Positions 1 through 8,693 of a stretch of DNA of 61,046 bases are shown here, one piece after another; position 1 is the first letter of the stretch; each line of letters opens with the position of its first letter. A model generated the notes under the pieces. It did not search any database. It was not told where the DNA came from and worked only from the letters and a program-made list of their open reading frames with translations. A program made the position numbers and the translations under genes. The stretch comes from Streptomyces sp. yr375 (lineage in GTDB: Bacteria > Actinomycetota > Actinomycetes > Streptomycetales > Streptomycetaceae), in NCBI RefSeq assembly GCF_900110755.1, contig NZ_FOFF01000030.1, positions 1-61,046 on the forward strand. The letters run 5' to 3'.

Positions 1-352
1 CATGGGAACTGTCCGGCGCGAAAGACGCCGTCGGTCACACCACGGTCATCGCCGACGGCGGTTACCGGGGCACCGGCCTGGTCATCCCGCACCGCCGCGA
101 ACCCGGCCAGACCGAACTCCCGGCCTGGAAAGAGGAACACAACACCTCCCACCGCAAAGTTCGCGCCCGCGTCGAGCACGCCTTCGCCCGGATGAAGACC
201 TGGAAAATCCTCCGTGACTGCCGTCTCAAGGGCGACGGCGTCCACCACGCGATGCTCGGCATCGCCCGCCTGCACAACCTCACCCTCGCCGGCTGACGAA
301 GAAACAGGCAGGCCAACGAACACGTCGAAGATCATTTACGGGACAACGCTTA
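1..352 (+). mobile_element. 3' end of an IS5-type insertion sequence
   Basis: The window opens inside an insertion sequence. The C-terminal transposase coding region stops at 296. About 50 bp of non-coding DNA follow, ending near 352 in ATTTACGGGACAACGCTTA, which looks like an IS terminal sequence. The matching left terminal repeat and any target duplication lie outside the window, so the end near 352 is inferred. Whether the element is complete cannot be judged from here. Confidence 0.6.
3..296 (+). CDS. IS5-type DDE transposase, C-terminal part (5' partial)
   Basis: This frame is open from the left edge and ends at TGA 294-296, giving the last 97 residues of a DDE transposase of the DDE_Tnp_4 / IS5 type. 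The segment VIADGGYRG carries the second catalytic aspartate. The segment RARVEHAFARMKTWKIL carries the glutamate, followed by the usual basic C-terminus ending ARLHNLTLAG. It would catalyse cut-and-paste movement of the element. The N-terminal DNA-binding part and the first aspartate are outside the window, so activity cannot be judged. No frameshift is visible in the part present. Confidence 0.8.
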   Translation, partial: WELSGAKDAVGHTTVIADGGYRGTGLVIPHRREPGQTELPAWKEEHNTSHRKVRARVEHAFARMKTWKILRDCRLKGDGVHHAMLGIARLHNLTLAG

Positions 353-572
353 GGCATCCCCCTCGGGCGGCCCCCGCCCCCGTCCCCCCAGGCAGCCTCC
401 GACCACCACTCATGCCCCGCTCAAGGCCCGGCTCAGGCAACCCGTTCCTCCCACCGCCGTCCGCCGGACGCCCCGCGCTATGCCCCCGTGCCAGACGCCC
501 CGCGTGCCAGGCCCCCGTATCGGATGCCCCGCGCCGGATGCCCCGCGCCAGGCCCCCGCACCAGAACCCCCC
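353..572. other. C-rich low-complexity spacer
   Basis: This 220-bp stretch lies between the insertion-sequence end and the NADAR stop. From about 468 to 570 it repeats short imperfect units built on GATGCCCCGCGCC and CAGGCCCCCG. Those units are rich in runs of four to six C, so the opposite strand is G-rich. No convincing gene or ribosome-binding site is seen. Confidence 0.5.
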
Positions 573-1166
573 TCAGCCCACCCCCGTCCTCAACCGCTCC
601 CGTGCCTCCATCAGTGCGAAGCCCAGCAAGTTCGCGCCCCGCCAGCGCTCCGGGTTCATTGCCGCCTCGTCGTCCGCCGCCAGGCCGATGCCCCAGACGC
701 GGTCCGTCGGGCTTGCCTCCACCAGGACGCGTTGGCCCGTGGCCAGCAGGAACGCTCGTAGGGCGGGGTCCGAGGCGAATTTGTGGGTGCTGCCCTCGAC
801 CACGATCCGCAGCCGCTCCCGCTCCCAGGTCGCCTCGTCGAAGTCGCGGACGAGGCGGCCCTCCTTCTTCGCCTGGGCGGGGGTCCGGGCGGCCAGCGCC
901 CGGCGCTCCGCCTCCGGGTCGGCGAAGAGCCGCGCCTTGGCGGCCATCATCCAGTGCTCGGCCGTCGCGTAGGCGACCCCGTCGACCACGAACGGTGACG
1001 GCCACCACTGGCTCAGACAGCTCGCGCCCACTTGGCCGTCAGCCCGCGGCCGGTGTCCCCAGAAGTGCAGATACTTGATCCGCGCCCCCGCCCGAACCTC
1101 CCTGACCAGGGCCTCCAGCCCGTCGATCTTCTCCATGCCCGCCAGCATGGCAGGCACCACCGACAT
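573..1166 (-). CDS. NADAR family protein (YbiA-like)
   Basis: The product is 197 residues and belongs to the NADAR (YbiA / DUF1768) family. Some members are N-glycosidases acting on damaged riboflavin intermediates or on ADP-ribose-linked substrates. Visible signatures are KYLHFWGHRP near the N-terminus, CLSQWWPSPFVVDG, the helix YATAEHWMMAAKARLF, and the C-terminal WGIGLAADDEAAMNPERWRGANLLGFALME. I chose the ATG at 1166, giving MSVVPAMLAG; the frame stays open for 43 more codons upstream, but those residues look non-coding. A purine-rich GGCGGGA sits just before this ATG. An internal start at MEKIDG is also possible. The gene is divergent from the polyamine operon. The substrate is not known. 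Confidence 0.85.
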   Translation of the reverse strand: MSVVPAMLAGMEKIDGLEALVREVRAGARIKYLHFWGHRPRADGQVGASCLSQWWPSPFVVDGVAYATAEHWMMAAKARLFADPEAERRALAARTPAQAKKEGRLVRDFDEATWERERLRIVVEGSTHKFASDPALRAFLLATGQRVLVEASPTDRVWGIGLAADDEAAMNPERWRGANLLGFALMEARERLRTGVG

Positions 1167-1218
1167 TGCGTCCCGCCTTTTTCGCCCCGCCCCGCCACCC
1201 GGCCACCCCTCGCCGACA

Positions 1219-1262
1219 GATTCCGTCGCGTAACCAAAAGGCAACAACGGAATCACTTGTTG
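1219..1262. promoter_or_regulatory. Candidate operator: paired inverted repeats upstream of the polyamine operon
   Basis: Between the divergent NADAR gene and the aldehyde dehydrogenase there are two nested dyads. GATTCCGT at 1219-1226 is exactly inverted as ACGGAATC at 1247-1254. CAACAA at 1242-1247 is inverted as TTGTTG at 1257-1262. They lie 96 to 140 bp before the dehydrogenase start in unusually A-rich DNA, as expected for a regulator site. The cognate regulator is unknown; the PucR-type regulator downstream is one candidate. Confidence 0.4.
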
Positions 1263-1357
1263 GAGTGCCCTTGCTCTGTCAGCATCGTCAATCACATCAG
1301 CCTGGAGCTACGTCACCCGCCCCCGCGCACAGCGGGGCGAAGGCGGAGGAGAGCGAC

Positions 1358-2872
1358 ATGCAGGACCGGTACCCCGCACAGGAACGTTTCGCCGACGGCG
1401 CGCAGTACATCGCGGGCCGCCTCGGCCACGGCACCTCGGGCGCTGCCCACACCGTCGTCGACCCGGCCACCGGCGACGAGGTCCTCACCTACGCCCTGGC
1501 CTCCGCCGCCGACGTCGCCGCGGCCGTCGCCGCCGCCCGCGCCGCCTTCCCGGGCTGGTCGGGCGCGACCCCGGGCGAGCGCTCGGACGCCCTGCACCGC
1601 CTCGCCGCCGTCCTCGCCGACCGCGCCGAGGAATTCGCCCGCGCCGAGTCCCTCCAGTGCGGCAAGCCCCTGAAGCTGACCCGCGAGTTCGACGTGCCCG
1701 GGACCATCGACAACACCGCGTTCTTCGCCGGCGCGGCCCGCCACCTCGCCGGGCAGTCCGCGGGCGAGTACTCCGGCGACCACACCTCCTACGTCCGCCG
1801 CGAACCCATCGGCGTCGTCGGCTCCGTGGCGCCCTGGAACTACCCGCTCCAGATGGCCGCCTGGAAGATCCTCCCGGCGATCGCCGCGGGCAACACCGTC
1901 GTGCTCAAGCCCGCCGAGCTCACCCCGCTCACCGCCCTCCTCTTCGCCCGCGCGGCGACCGACGCCGGCCTCCCCGACGGTGTCGTCAACATCGTCAACG
2001 GGACCGGGAAGGAAGCGGGCGAGCACCTCGTGGGGCATCCCGACGTCGCCATGGTGTCGTTCACCGGCTCCACCGCCGTCGGCCGGCGCGTCGCCGAGCT
2101 CGCCACCGCGACCGTCAAGCGGCTCCACCTGGAGCTCGGCGGCAAGGCCCCCTTCGTCGTCTTCGACGACGCCGACCTGGAGGCGGCCGCCCACGGCGCG
2201 GTCGCGGGCGCGCTCATCAACACCGGGCAGGACTGCACGGCGGCCACGCGCGCGTACGTGCAGCGGCCCCTCTACAGGGCGTTCGTCGAGCGCACGGCCG
2301 CCCTCATGGAGACCGTCCGGCTCGGCGATCCCTTCGCCCCCGGCACCGACCTCGGCCCGCTGGTCTCGCACGTCCACCGCGACCGCGTGGCCGCCTTCGT
2401 CGACCGGGCGCGTGCCCACGCGCGCGTGGTGACCGGCGGCGCGGCCCCGCAGGGCGAGCTGAAGAACGGCGCGTACTATCTCCCCACCCTGATCACGGAC
2501 GCGGCCCAGGGCAGCGAGATCGTCCAGTCCGAGATCTTCGGGCCGGTGCTGGTCGTCCTGCCCTTCGACGGCGACGACGAGGGCCTCGCGCTCGCCGACG
2601 ACACCCCCTACGGGCTCGCGGCCTCCGCGTGGACCCGGGACGTCTACCGCGCGAACCGGGCGACCCGCGAGATCAGGGCCGGGTGTGTATGGATCAACGA
2701 CCACATCCCGATCGTCAGCGAGATGCCCCACGGCGGCTACCGGGCCTCCGGCTTCGGCAAGGACATGTCAGCGTATTCGTTCGAGGAGTACACCCAGGTA
2801 AAGCACGTTATGTTCGATAACACGGCGGTGGCTCGAAAGCCCTGGCACCGCACCATTTTCGGAGACGCGTAA
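1358..2872 (+). CDS. Aldehyde dehydrogenase, gamma-aminobutyraldehyde type
   Basis: This 504-residue NAD(P)-dependent aldehyde dehydrogenase has the catalytic cysteine at about residue 292 (NTGQDCTAATR), the general-base glutamate at about 258 (LHLELGGK) and the FTGSTAVGRR cofactor loop. It most resembles enzymes that oxidise 4-aminobutyraldehyde, or its gamma-glutamyl form, to GABA, and betaine-aldehyde dehydrogenases. The ATG at 1358 follows GGAGGAGAG; the frame is open 64 codons further upstream without plausible protein sequence. It is the first gene of a run with a PotDABC-like importer and an FAD amine oxidase, which favours a role in putrescine breakdown. Exact aldehyde specificity is inferred. 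Confidence 0.85.
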   Translation: MQDRYPAQERFADGAQYIAGRLGHGTSGAAHTVVDPATGDEVLTYALASAADVAAAVAAARAAFPGWSGATPGERSDALHRLAAVLADRAEEFARAESLQCGKPLKLTREFDVPGTIDNTAFFAGAARHLAGQSAGEYSGDHTSYVRREPIGVVGSVAPWNYPLQMAAWKILPAIAAGNTVVLKPAELTPLTALLFARAATDAGLPDGVVNIVNGTGKEAGEHLVGHPDVAMVSFTGSTAVGRRVAELATATVKRLHLELGGKAPFVVFDDADLEAAAHGAVAGALINTGQDCTAATRAYVQRPLYRAFVERTAALMETVRLGDPFAPGTDLGPLVSHVHRDRVAAFVDRARAHARVVTGGAAPQGELKNGAYYLPTLITDAAQGSEIVQSEIFGPVLVVLPFDGDDEGLALADDTPYGLAASAWTRDVYRANRATREIRAGCVWINDHIPIVSEMPHGGYRASGFGKDMSAYSFEEYTQVKHVMFDNTAVARKPWHRTIFGDA

Positions 2873-2943
2873 GCGACGACCCAGCAGCGACGACACCATC
2901 GGCCGCCGGCCACGGCCGGACCTCCCGAAAGGGCACCACGCGC

Positions 2944-4191
2944 ATGAAGCAGTACGAGCCCGACCGTCTGAGCCCGGCCCAAGTGGCCGCCATACGGCGC
3001 AGCTTCCGCAACGGCAGGGCGGCCCTCACCCGCCGCTCGCTGCTGCGTGCCTCCGCCGGCGGCGCGGTCACCCTGGGCGGCCTCGGCGCACTGAGCGGCT
3101 GCGGGATCCCCGCGGCCGGCAAGACCACCGGCGGCACGTCCGCCGAGGACCACTCGGCGAAGGAGAAGACCGTCAACTTCTCCAACTGGACCGAGTACAT
3201 GGACGTCGACGACAGCGGCAAGCACCACCCCACCCTCGACGCCTTCACCAAACGCACCGGCATCAGCGTCAAGTACACCGAGGACATCAACGACAACAAC
3301 GAGTTCTTCGGCAAGATCAAGCCGCAGCTCGCCGCCGGCCAGGACACCGGCCGCGACCTCATCGTCCTCACCGACTGGCTGGCCGGCCGCCTCATCCGCC
3401 TGGGCTGGGTCCAGCAACTGGACGCGGCCAACCTCCCGCACGCCTACGCCAACCTGTCGCAGCAGTTCCGCAGCCCCGACTGGGACCCGGGCCGCGCCTA
3501 CTCGTACCCCTGGCAGGGCATCTCCACCGTCATCGCCTACAACAAGAAGGCGCTGAACGGCGTGGAGGTGAAGTCGGTCTCCGACCTGCTCGACAACCCC
3601 AAGCTCAAGGGCCGCGTCGGCTTCCTCACCGAGATGCGCGACACCATGGGCATGACCCTGCTGGACATGGGCAAGGACCCGGCGAAGTTCACCGACGACG
3701 ACTACGACGCGGCCGTCGCCCGCCTCCAGAAGGCCGTCGACGGCGGCCAGATCCGCCGCTTCACCGGCAACGACTACACCTCCGACCTCACCAGCGGCGA
3801 CTTCGCGGCCTGCCTCGCCTGGGCCGGTGACGTCGTCCAGCTCAAGGCGGACAGCCCCGACGTCGACTTCGTCATCCCCGACAGCGGCTATCTGACGTCC
3901 AGCGACAACATGCTGATCCCCAACAAGGCGCGCCACAAGACGAACGCGGAGCGGCTCATGGACTACTACTACGAGCCGCAGCCGGCCGCCCAGCTCGCCG
4001 CCTACATCAACTACGTCTGTCCCGTCGACGGCGTGAAGGACGCCCTTGCGAAGATCGACAAGGAGGCGGCGGACAACCCGCTGATCATCCCCGACAAGGC
4101 CATGCAGGCGAAGTCGCACTCCTTCCGCTCCCTGAGCGCCGAGGAAGAGACCGCCTACGAGGCGAAGTTCGCGAAGCTCACTGGGGCGTGA
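2944..4191 (+). CDS. potD: Polyamine ABC transporter substrate-binding lipoprotein (PotD-like)
   Basis: The 415-residue protein is the extracellular solute-binding component of a spermidine/putrescine-type importer. It carries a twin-arginine motif TRRSLLR at residues 29-35, a hydrophobic stretch and a lipobox ending at Cys53 (LSGCG), so it is probably exported by Tat and lipid-anchored. The mature part begins NFSNWTEYMD, typical of the PotD/PotF fold, and includes the YPWQGISTVIAYNKKAL segment. GGACCTCCCGAAAGGG precedes the ATG. The stop overlaps the next gene by GTGA, indicating translational coupling. Which polyamine is bound cannot be read from the sequence. Confidence 0.9.
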   Translation: MKQYEPDRLSPAQVAAIRRSFRNGRAALTRRSLLRASAGGAVTLGGLGALSGCGIPAAGKTTGGTSAEDHSAKEKTVNFSNWTEYMDVDDSGKHHPTLDAFTKRTGISVKYTEDINDNNEFFGKIKPQLAAGQDTGRDLIVLTDWLAGRLIRLGWVQQLDAANLPHAYANLSQQFRSPDWDPGRAYSYPWQGISTVIAYNKKALNGVEVKSVSDLLDNPKLKGRVGFLTEMRDTMGMTLLDMGKDPAKFTDDDYDAAVARLQKAVDGGQIRRFTGNDYTSDLTSGDFAACLAWAGDVVQLKADSPDVDFVIPDSGYLTSSDNMLIPNKARHKTNAERLMDYYYEPQPAAQLAAYINYVCPVDGVKDALAKIDKEAADNPLIIPDKAMQAKSHSFRSLSAEEETAYEAKFAKLTGA

Positions 4192-5354
4192 CGACGATGA
4201 CGACGACCGACAGCGGCAACGGCGGCGGCGACGTCCGCCTCGCCGGCATCAGCAAGACCTACGGCTCCTTCACCGCCGTCCACCCGATGGACCTGACCGT
4301 CCCGCACGGCTCCTTCTTCGCCCTCCTCGGCGCGTCCGGCTGCGGCAAGACCACCACCCTGCGCATGATCGCCGGCCTGGAGGAACTCTCCTCCGGCACC
4401 GTCCACCTCGGCGACCAGGACGTCACGGCCCTCCCGCCGTACAAGCGCCCGGTGAACACCGTCTTCCAGTCGTACGCCCTCTTCCCGCACCTCGACATCT
4501 TCGAGAACGTCGCCTTCGGCCTGCGCCGCCGCGGCATCAAGAGCGTCAAGAAGCAGGTGGACGACATGCTGGAGCTCGTCCAGCTCGGCGAGCAGGCCCG
4601 CAAGAAACCGCACCAGCTCTCCGGCGGCCAGCAACAGCGCGTCGCGGTCGCCCGCGCCCTCATCAACCAGCCCAAGGTGCTCCTCCTCGACGAGCCCCTC
4701 GGCGCCCTCGACCTCAAGCTGCGCCGCCAGATGCAACTGGAGCTCAAGCGCATCCAGACCGAGGTCGGCATCACCTTCGTGCACGTCACGCACGACCAGG
4801 AGGAGGCCATGACGATGGCCGACACGGTCGCCGTGATGAACGCGGGCCGAGTCGAACAGCTCGGCTCGCCGACCGACCTCTACGAGAACCCGCACACCAC
4901 GTTCGTCGCCAACTTCCTCGGCACGTCCAACCTGATCGAGGCCGAGGTCGACGCCAAGAGCGGCGACGACATCGTCCTGAAGGCGGGCGGCGGCAAGCTC
5001 GTCCTGCCCGAGGCCCGCTGCTCGGCGCCCACCAGGACCGGCGGCACGGTGCTGGTCGGCGTCCGCCCCGAGAAGATCACCCTCACCCACGCCGACGACG
5101 CGGGCGAGATCCCCGAGGGCCGCAACCGCATCACCGGGCGGATCGCCCACTCGTCGTTCATCGGCGTCTCCACCCAGTACGTCATCGACAGCGCGGTCTG
5201 CCCCGAGTTCGAGGTCTACGCCCAGAACATCGACCGCGACGCCCGGCTGGTGCCCGGCGCCGACGTCGTCCTGCACTGGAACCCGGCCCACACCTTCGGC
5301 CTGGACGCGGCTCAGGACATCGACGCCGGCATCCAGGAAGAGGCGGCGGTCTGA
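4188..5354 (+). CDS. potA: Polyamine ABC transporter ATP-binding protein (PotA-like)
   Basis: This 388-residue ABC ATPase powers the importer. It shows Walker A GASGCGKTT at about residues 48-56, the Q-loop QSYALFPH, the signature LSGGQQQR at 144-151, Walker B LLLDEPLGALD and the switch histidine in VTHDQEEAM. The C-terminal TOBE-type domain (GVRPEKITL onward) is typical of PotA/UgpC ATPases. The GTG start at 4188 overlaps the potD stop. A single nucleotide separates its stop from the next start, so the transporter genes are clearly one operon. Confidence 0.93.
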   Translation: MTTMTTTDSGNGGGDVRLAGISKTYGSFTAVHPMDLTVPHGSFFALLGASGCGKTTTLRMIAGLEELSSGTVHLGDQDVTALPPYKRPVNTVFQSYALFPHLDIFENVAFGLRRRGIKSVKKQVDDMLELVQLGEQARKKPHQLSGGQQQRVAVARALINQPKVLLLDEPLGALDLKLRRQMQLELKRIQTEVGITFVHVTHDQEEAMTMADTVAVMNAGRVEQLGSPTDLYENPHTTFVANFLGTSNLIEAEVDAKSGDDIVLKAGGGKLVLPEARCSAPTRTGGTVLVGVRPEKITLTHADDAGEIPEGRNRITGRIAHSSFIGVSTQYVIDSAVCPEFEVYAQNIDRDARLVPGADVVLHWNPAHTFGLDAAQDIDAGIQEEAAV

Positions 5355-5355
5355 G

Positions 5356-6285
5356 ATGGCGACGCTCACCGAAGCACCTCCGCCGCTCTCCCCGACGGCC
5401 CCCGCGAAGGCCCCGCCGCGCAGACGGGGGCGCTGGACGCCGTACTGGCTGCTGCTGCCCGGGCTGCTCTGGCTGATCGTGTTCTTCGCGCTGCCGATGC
5501 TCTACCAGGCCTCCACGTCCGTGCAGACGGGCTCCCTGGAGGACGGCTACAAGGTCACCTGGCACTTCGCGACCTACTGGGACGCGCTCACCGAGTACTG
5601 GCCGCAGTTCCTGCGCTCGGTCGTCTACGCCGGCGCCGCCACCGTCCTGTGCCTGGTCCTGGGCTATCCGCTGGCCTACCTGATCGCCTTCCGCGCGGGC
5701 CGCTGGCGCAACCTGATCATGATCCTTGTGATCGCGCCGTTCTTCACCAGCTTCCTGATCCGCACCCTCGCCTGGAAGACGATCCTCGCGGACGGCGGCC
5801 CGGTCGTCGGCGCCCTCAACACGCTGCACATCCTGGACGTCACCAGTTGGCTCGGCTGGACCTCCGGCGACCGGGTCCTCGCGACGCCGCTCGCCGTGGT
5901 GTGCGGACTGACGTACAACTTCCTGCCGTTCATGGTGCTGCCGCTGTACTCCTCGCTCGAACGCATCGACGTACGGCTGCACGAGGCGGCCGGCGACCTG
6001 TACGCGCGGCCCAGCACCACCTTCCGCAAGGTCACCTTCCCGCTGTCGATGCCCGGCGTGGTCTCCGGCACGCTCCTCACCTTCATCCCGGCGGCCGGCG
6101 ACTACGTCAACGCCGAACTCCTCGGCAGCACCAAGACCCGCATGATCGGCAACGTGATCCAGACGCAGTTCCTGAACGTCCTGGACTATCCGACGGCCGC
6201 CGCCCTCTCCTTCATTCTCATGGCCGCGATCCTGCTCATGGTCACCTTCTACATCCGCAGGTCCGGGACGGAGGATCTGGTCTAA
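5356..6285 (+). CDS. potB: Polyamine ABC transporter permease (PotB-like)
   Basis: The 309-residue inner-membrane permease has a short cytoplasmic N-terminus rich in Ala, Pro and Arg and about six transmembrane segments. The first is WLLLPGLLWLIVFFALPML. The EAAxxLYA-type coupling motif appears as EAAGDLYARPSTTFRKVTFPLSMPG, followed by a PAAGDYVNAELLG loop typical of PotB/PotH. It pairs with the adjacent PotC-like subunit to form the polyamine channel. Its stop abuts the next ATG directly. Confidence 0.9.
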   Translation: MATLTEAPPPLSPTAPAKAPPRRRGRWTPYWLLLPGLLWLIVFFALPMLYQASTSVQTGSLEDGYKVTWHFATYWDALTEYWPQFLRSVVYAGAATVLCLVLGYPLAYLIAFRAGRWRNLIMILVIAPFFTSFLIRTLAWKTILADGGPVVGALNTLHILDVTSWLGWTSGDRVLATPLAVVCGLTYNFLPFMVLPLYSSLERIDVRLHEAAGDLYARPSTTFRKVTFPLSMPGVVSGTLLTFIPAAGDYVNAELLGSTKTRMIGNVIQTQFLNVLDYPTAAALSFILMAAILLMVTFYIRRSGTEDLV

Positions 6286-7092
6286 ATGTCCTTCGCCAAC
6301 GCATTCCTCACCTGGCTCAAGCGCTATTTCGTGGTCATCGCGGGACTTCTCACGCTGGCCTATCTCCTGCTGCCGAACATCGTCGTCACGGTGTTCTCCT
6401 TCAACAAACCGAAGGGCCGCTTCAATTACCAGTGGCAGCAGTTCTCCACGGACGCCTGGAAAGACCCGTGCGGGGTCTCCGGACTGTGCGGATCGCTCTC
6501 GCTCAGCCTCCAGATCGCCATCTGGGCGACGATCGGCGCGACCCTCCTCGGCGTGATGATCGCCTTCGCGCTGGTCCGCTACCGCTTCCGCGCGCGGGGC
6601 GCCGTCAACTCGCTGATCTTCCTGCCGATGGCGATGCCCGAAGTCGTCATGGCGGCCTCCCTGCTCACCCTGTTCCTCAATCTGGGTGCACAGTTGGGAT
6701 TCTGGACGATCCTCATCGCGCACATCATGTTCTGCCTCAGCTTCGTCGTGACGGCCGTCAAGGCACGCGTCATGTCGATGGACCCACGCCTGGAACAGGC
6801 CGCCCAGGACCTCTACGCCGGACCGGTGCAGACCTTCCTGCGCGTCACCCTGCCCATCGCCGCCCCCGGAATCGCCGCCGGCGCGCTGCTCGCCTTCGCG
6901 CTCTCCTTCGACGATTTCATCATCACCAATTTCAACGCCGGCTCGACCGTCACCTTCCCCATGTTCGTCTGGGGTTCGGCGCAGCGCGGCACGCCCGTCC
7001 AGATCAATGTCATCGGCACCGCCATGTTCCTGGTCGCCGTACTGCTGGTCCTGACCTCGATGCTCATCGGAAACCGCCGTCGTAAATACTAG
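6286..7092 (+). CDS. potC: Polyamine ABC transporter permease (PotC-like)
   Basis: The 268-residue second permease subunit has about six membrane helices. The coupling motif reads EQAAQDLYAGPVQTFLRVTLPIAAPGI, and the following SFDDFIITNFNAG segment is characteristic of PotC/PotI. The loop after the first helix (FSFNKPKGRFNYQWQQF) matches the periplasmic loop of this family. TAA of potB is directly followed by this ATG. About 19 bp downstream the oxidase gene begins, so uptake and oxidation are probably cotranscribed. Confidence 0.9.
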   Translation: MSFANAFLTWLKRYFVVIAGLLTLAYLLLPNIVVTVFSFNKPKGRFNYQWQQFSTDAWKDPCGVSGLCGSLSLSLQIAIWATIGATLLGVMIAFALVRYRFRARGAVNSLIFLPMAMPEVVMAASLLTLFLNLGAQLGFWTILIAHIMFCLSFVVTAVKARVMSMDPRLEQAAQDLYAGPVQTFLRVTLPIAAPGIAAGALLAFALSFDDFIITNFNAGSTVTFPMFVWGSAQRGTPVQINVIGTAMFLVAVLLVLTSMLIGNRRRKY

Positions 7093-7111
7093 GCGTGAGG
7101 CATAACGTGCC

Positions 7112-8515
7112 ATGAACCAGTGGATCACTTCCCTTTCCGACGCCCAGCCGGTCCCCTACTGGCTGGAAGACCCCGACAAACCGGACCCCGAGCCCGCGCT
7201 CACCGGCGCCGAGACCTGCGACCTGCTGGTCGTCGGGGGCGGCTACAGCGGGCTGTGGACGGCGCTCGTCGCCAAGGAGCGCGAGCCGCAGCGGGACGTG
7301 GTGCTGGTGGAGGGCCGCGAGGTGGGCTGGGCCGCCTCGGGCCGCAACGGCGGCTTCTGCTCCGCCTCCCTCACCCACGGGCTGCCCAACGGACTGACCC
7401 GCTGGCCGGACGAGATCCACCGCCTCCAGGAGCTGGGCGCGCGCAACCTCGACGCGATCGAGGCGGCGATCGCCCGGCACGGCATCGCCTGCGACTTCGA
7501 GCGCACCGGCGGGATCGACGTCGCCACCGAGACCTACCAGGCGTGGGAACTGCGCGACTGGTACGAGGAGCTCGACCGCCGGGGCCTCGCCGACGGCCTG
7601 GAGTTCCTCGACGCCGACGCGGTCCGCGCGCAGGTCGCCTCACCCACCTTCGAGGCGGGACTGCACGACCGCCGGGGCGTGGCCATGCTGCACCCCGCCA
7701 AGCTGGCCTGGGGCCTGAAACAGGCGTGCGTACGGCTCGGCGTCCGCGTCCACGAGCACACGCCCGCCCTCGACCTGAAGCCGTACGGCGCGGGGATGGC
7801 CGTCCGCACCCCCTACGGGCAGGTCCGGGCCCGGCAGGTCGCGCTCGGCACGAACATCTTCCCCAGCCTGGTCCGGCGGGTGCGGCCGTACACCGTCCCG
7901 GTCTACGACTACGCGCTGATGACCGAACCGCTGACCGCCGCCCAGCTCGACTCGGTCGGCTGGCACAACCGGCAGGGCCTCGGCGACTCCGCGAACCAGT
8001 TCCACTACTTCCGGCTCTCCGCCGACCAGCGGATCCTGTGGGGCGGCTACGACGCCGTCTACCCTTACGGGGGCCGGGTGCGCGCCGAGTACGACGACCG
8101 GCCGCAGACGTACGCCAAGCTCGCCCGGCACTTCTTCGGCTGCTTCCCGCAGTTGGAGGGCCTCCGCTTCACGCACGCGTGGGGCGGCGCGATCGACACC
8201 TGCTCGCGCTTCTCGGCGTTCTTCGGCACCGCCCACCACGGGAAGGTGGCCTACGCGGCCGGGTACACCGGCCTCGGTGTCGGGGCCACCCGGTTCGGCG
8301 CCGAGGTGATGCTGGACCTGCTCGCGGGGGAGGCCACCGAGCGGACGGCGCTGGAGATGGTCCGCAAGAAGCCGCTGCCCTTCCCGCCAGAGCCGTTCGC
8401 CTGGACCGGCATCGCCCTCACCAAGTGGTCGCTGGCCCGCGCCGACGCGCACGGCGGGCGGCGCAACCTGTGGCTGAAGACGATGGACCGGCTGGGGCTT
8501 GGCTTCGACAGCTAG
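7112..8515 (+). CDS. FAD-dependent amine oxidase (PuuB-like)
   Basis: The 467-residue protein belongs to the DAO-type FAD oxidoreductases. A Rossmann FAD motif, LLVVGGGYSGLWTALVAKE, lies near residues 33-50, followed by VLVEGREVGWAASGRNGGF, which binds the flavin phosphate. The C-terminal GYTGLGVGATRFGAEVMLDLLAG closes the FAD fold. Close relatives are gamma-glutamylputrescine oxidases (PuuB) and similar amine oxidases releasing an aldehyde, H2O2 and ammonia. Sitting behind polyamine importer genes and downstream of an aminobutyraldehyde-type dehydrogenase, it most likely oxidises an imported polyamine or its gamma-glutamyl derivative. No gamma-glutamylpolyamine synthetase is in the window. 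Substrate is inferred. Confidence 0.85.
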   Translation: MNQWITSLSDAQPVPYWLEDPDKPDPEPALTGAETCDLLVVGGGYSGLWTALVAKEREPQRDVVLVEGREVGWAASGRNGGFCSASLTHGLPNGLTRWPDEIHRLQELGARNLDAIEAAIARHGIACDFERTGGIDVATETYQAWELRDWYEELDRRGLADGLEFLDADAVRAQVASPTFEAGLHDRRGVAMLHPAKLAWGLKQACVRLGVRVHEHTPALDLKPYGAGMAVRTPYGQVRARQVALGTNIFPSLVRRVRPYTVPVYDYALMTEPLTAAQLDSVGWHNRQGLGDSANQFHYFRLSADQRILWGGYDAVYPYGGRVRAEYDDRPQTYAKLARHFFGCFPQLEGLRFTHAWGGAIDTCSRFSAFFGTAHHGKVAYAAGYTGLGVGATRFGAEVMLDLLAGEATERTALEMVRKKPLPFPPEPFAWTGIALTKWSLARADAHGGRRNLWLKTMDRLGLGFDS

Positions 8516-8524
8516 CGGCTTCAG

Positions 8525-8574
8525 CCGAGTCCTTCCGAGTCCTTCCGGGTCCTTGCGAGTCCTTCCGAGTCTTG
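8525..8574. repeat. Tandem 10-bp repeat
   Basis: The unit CCTTCCGAGT is repeated four times at 8531-8570 with two single substitutions, and partial copies flank the block on both sides. It begins within 12 bp of the oxidase stop codon. The period is close to one DNA helical turn. No stable hairpin forms, so it is not an ordinary terminator. Confidence 0.75.
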
Positions 8575-8583
8575 GGCCGGGGT

Positions 8584-8597
8584 GTGACCTGGTTCAC
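8584..8597. promoter_or_regulatory. Candidate operator dyad
   Basis: GTGACCTGGTTCAC is a near-perfect inverted repeat (GTGACC / GGTTCAC with one extra base). It lies about 100 bp before the small gene at 8694 and just after the 10-bp repeat. A regulatory role is inferred from position and symmetry only. Confidence 0.2.
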
Positions 8598-8693
8598 CCC
8601 TACGGGTCGTCGGAACCCGCGTAATGCTCGCCGTGCACGGCCCTCTCCCCCTCGTGACGCGACCGCGTCCACGAGTGAAAGGGAGGACCACAC

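Noticed and set aside
410..570. Small proline-rich genes in the C-rich spacer near the left edge
   Set aside because: Open frames in all registers come from low-complexity C-rich repeats and have no ribosome-binding sites.
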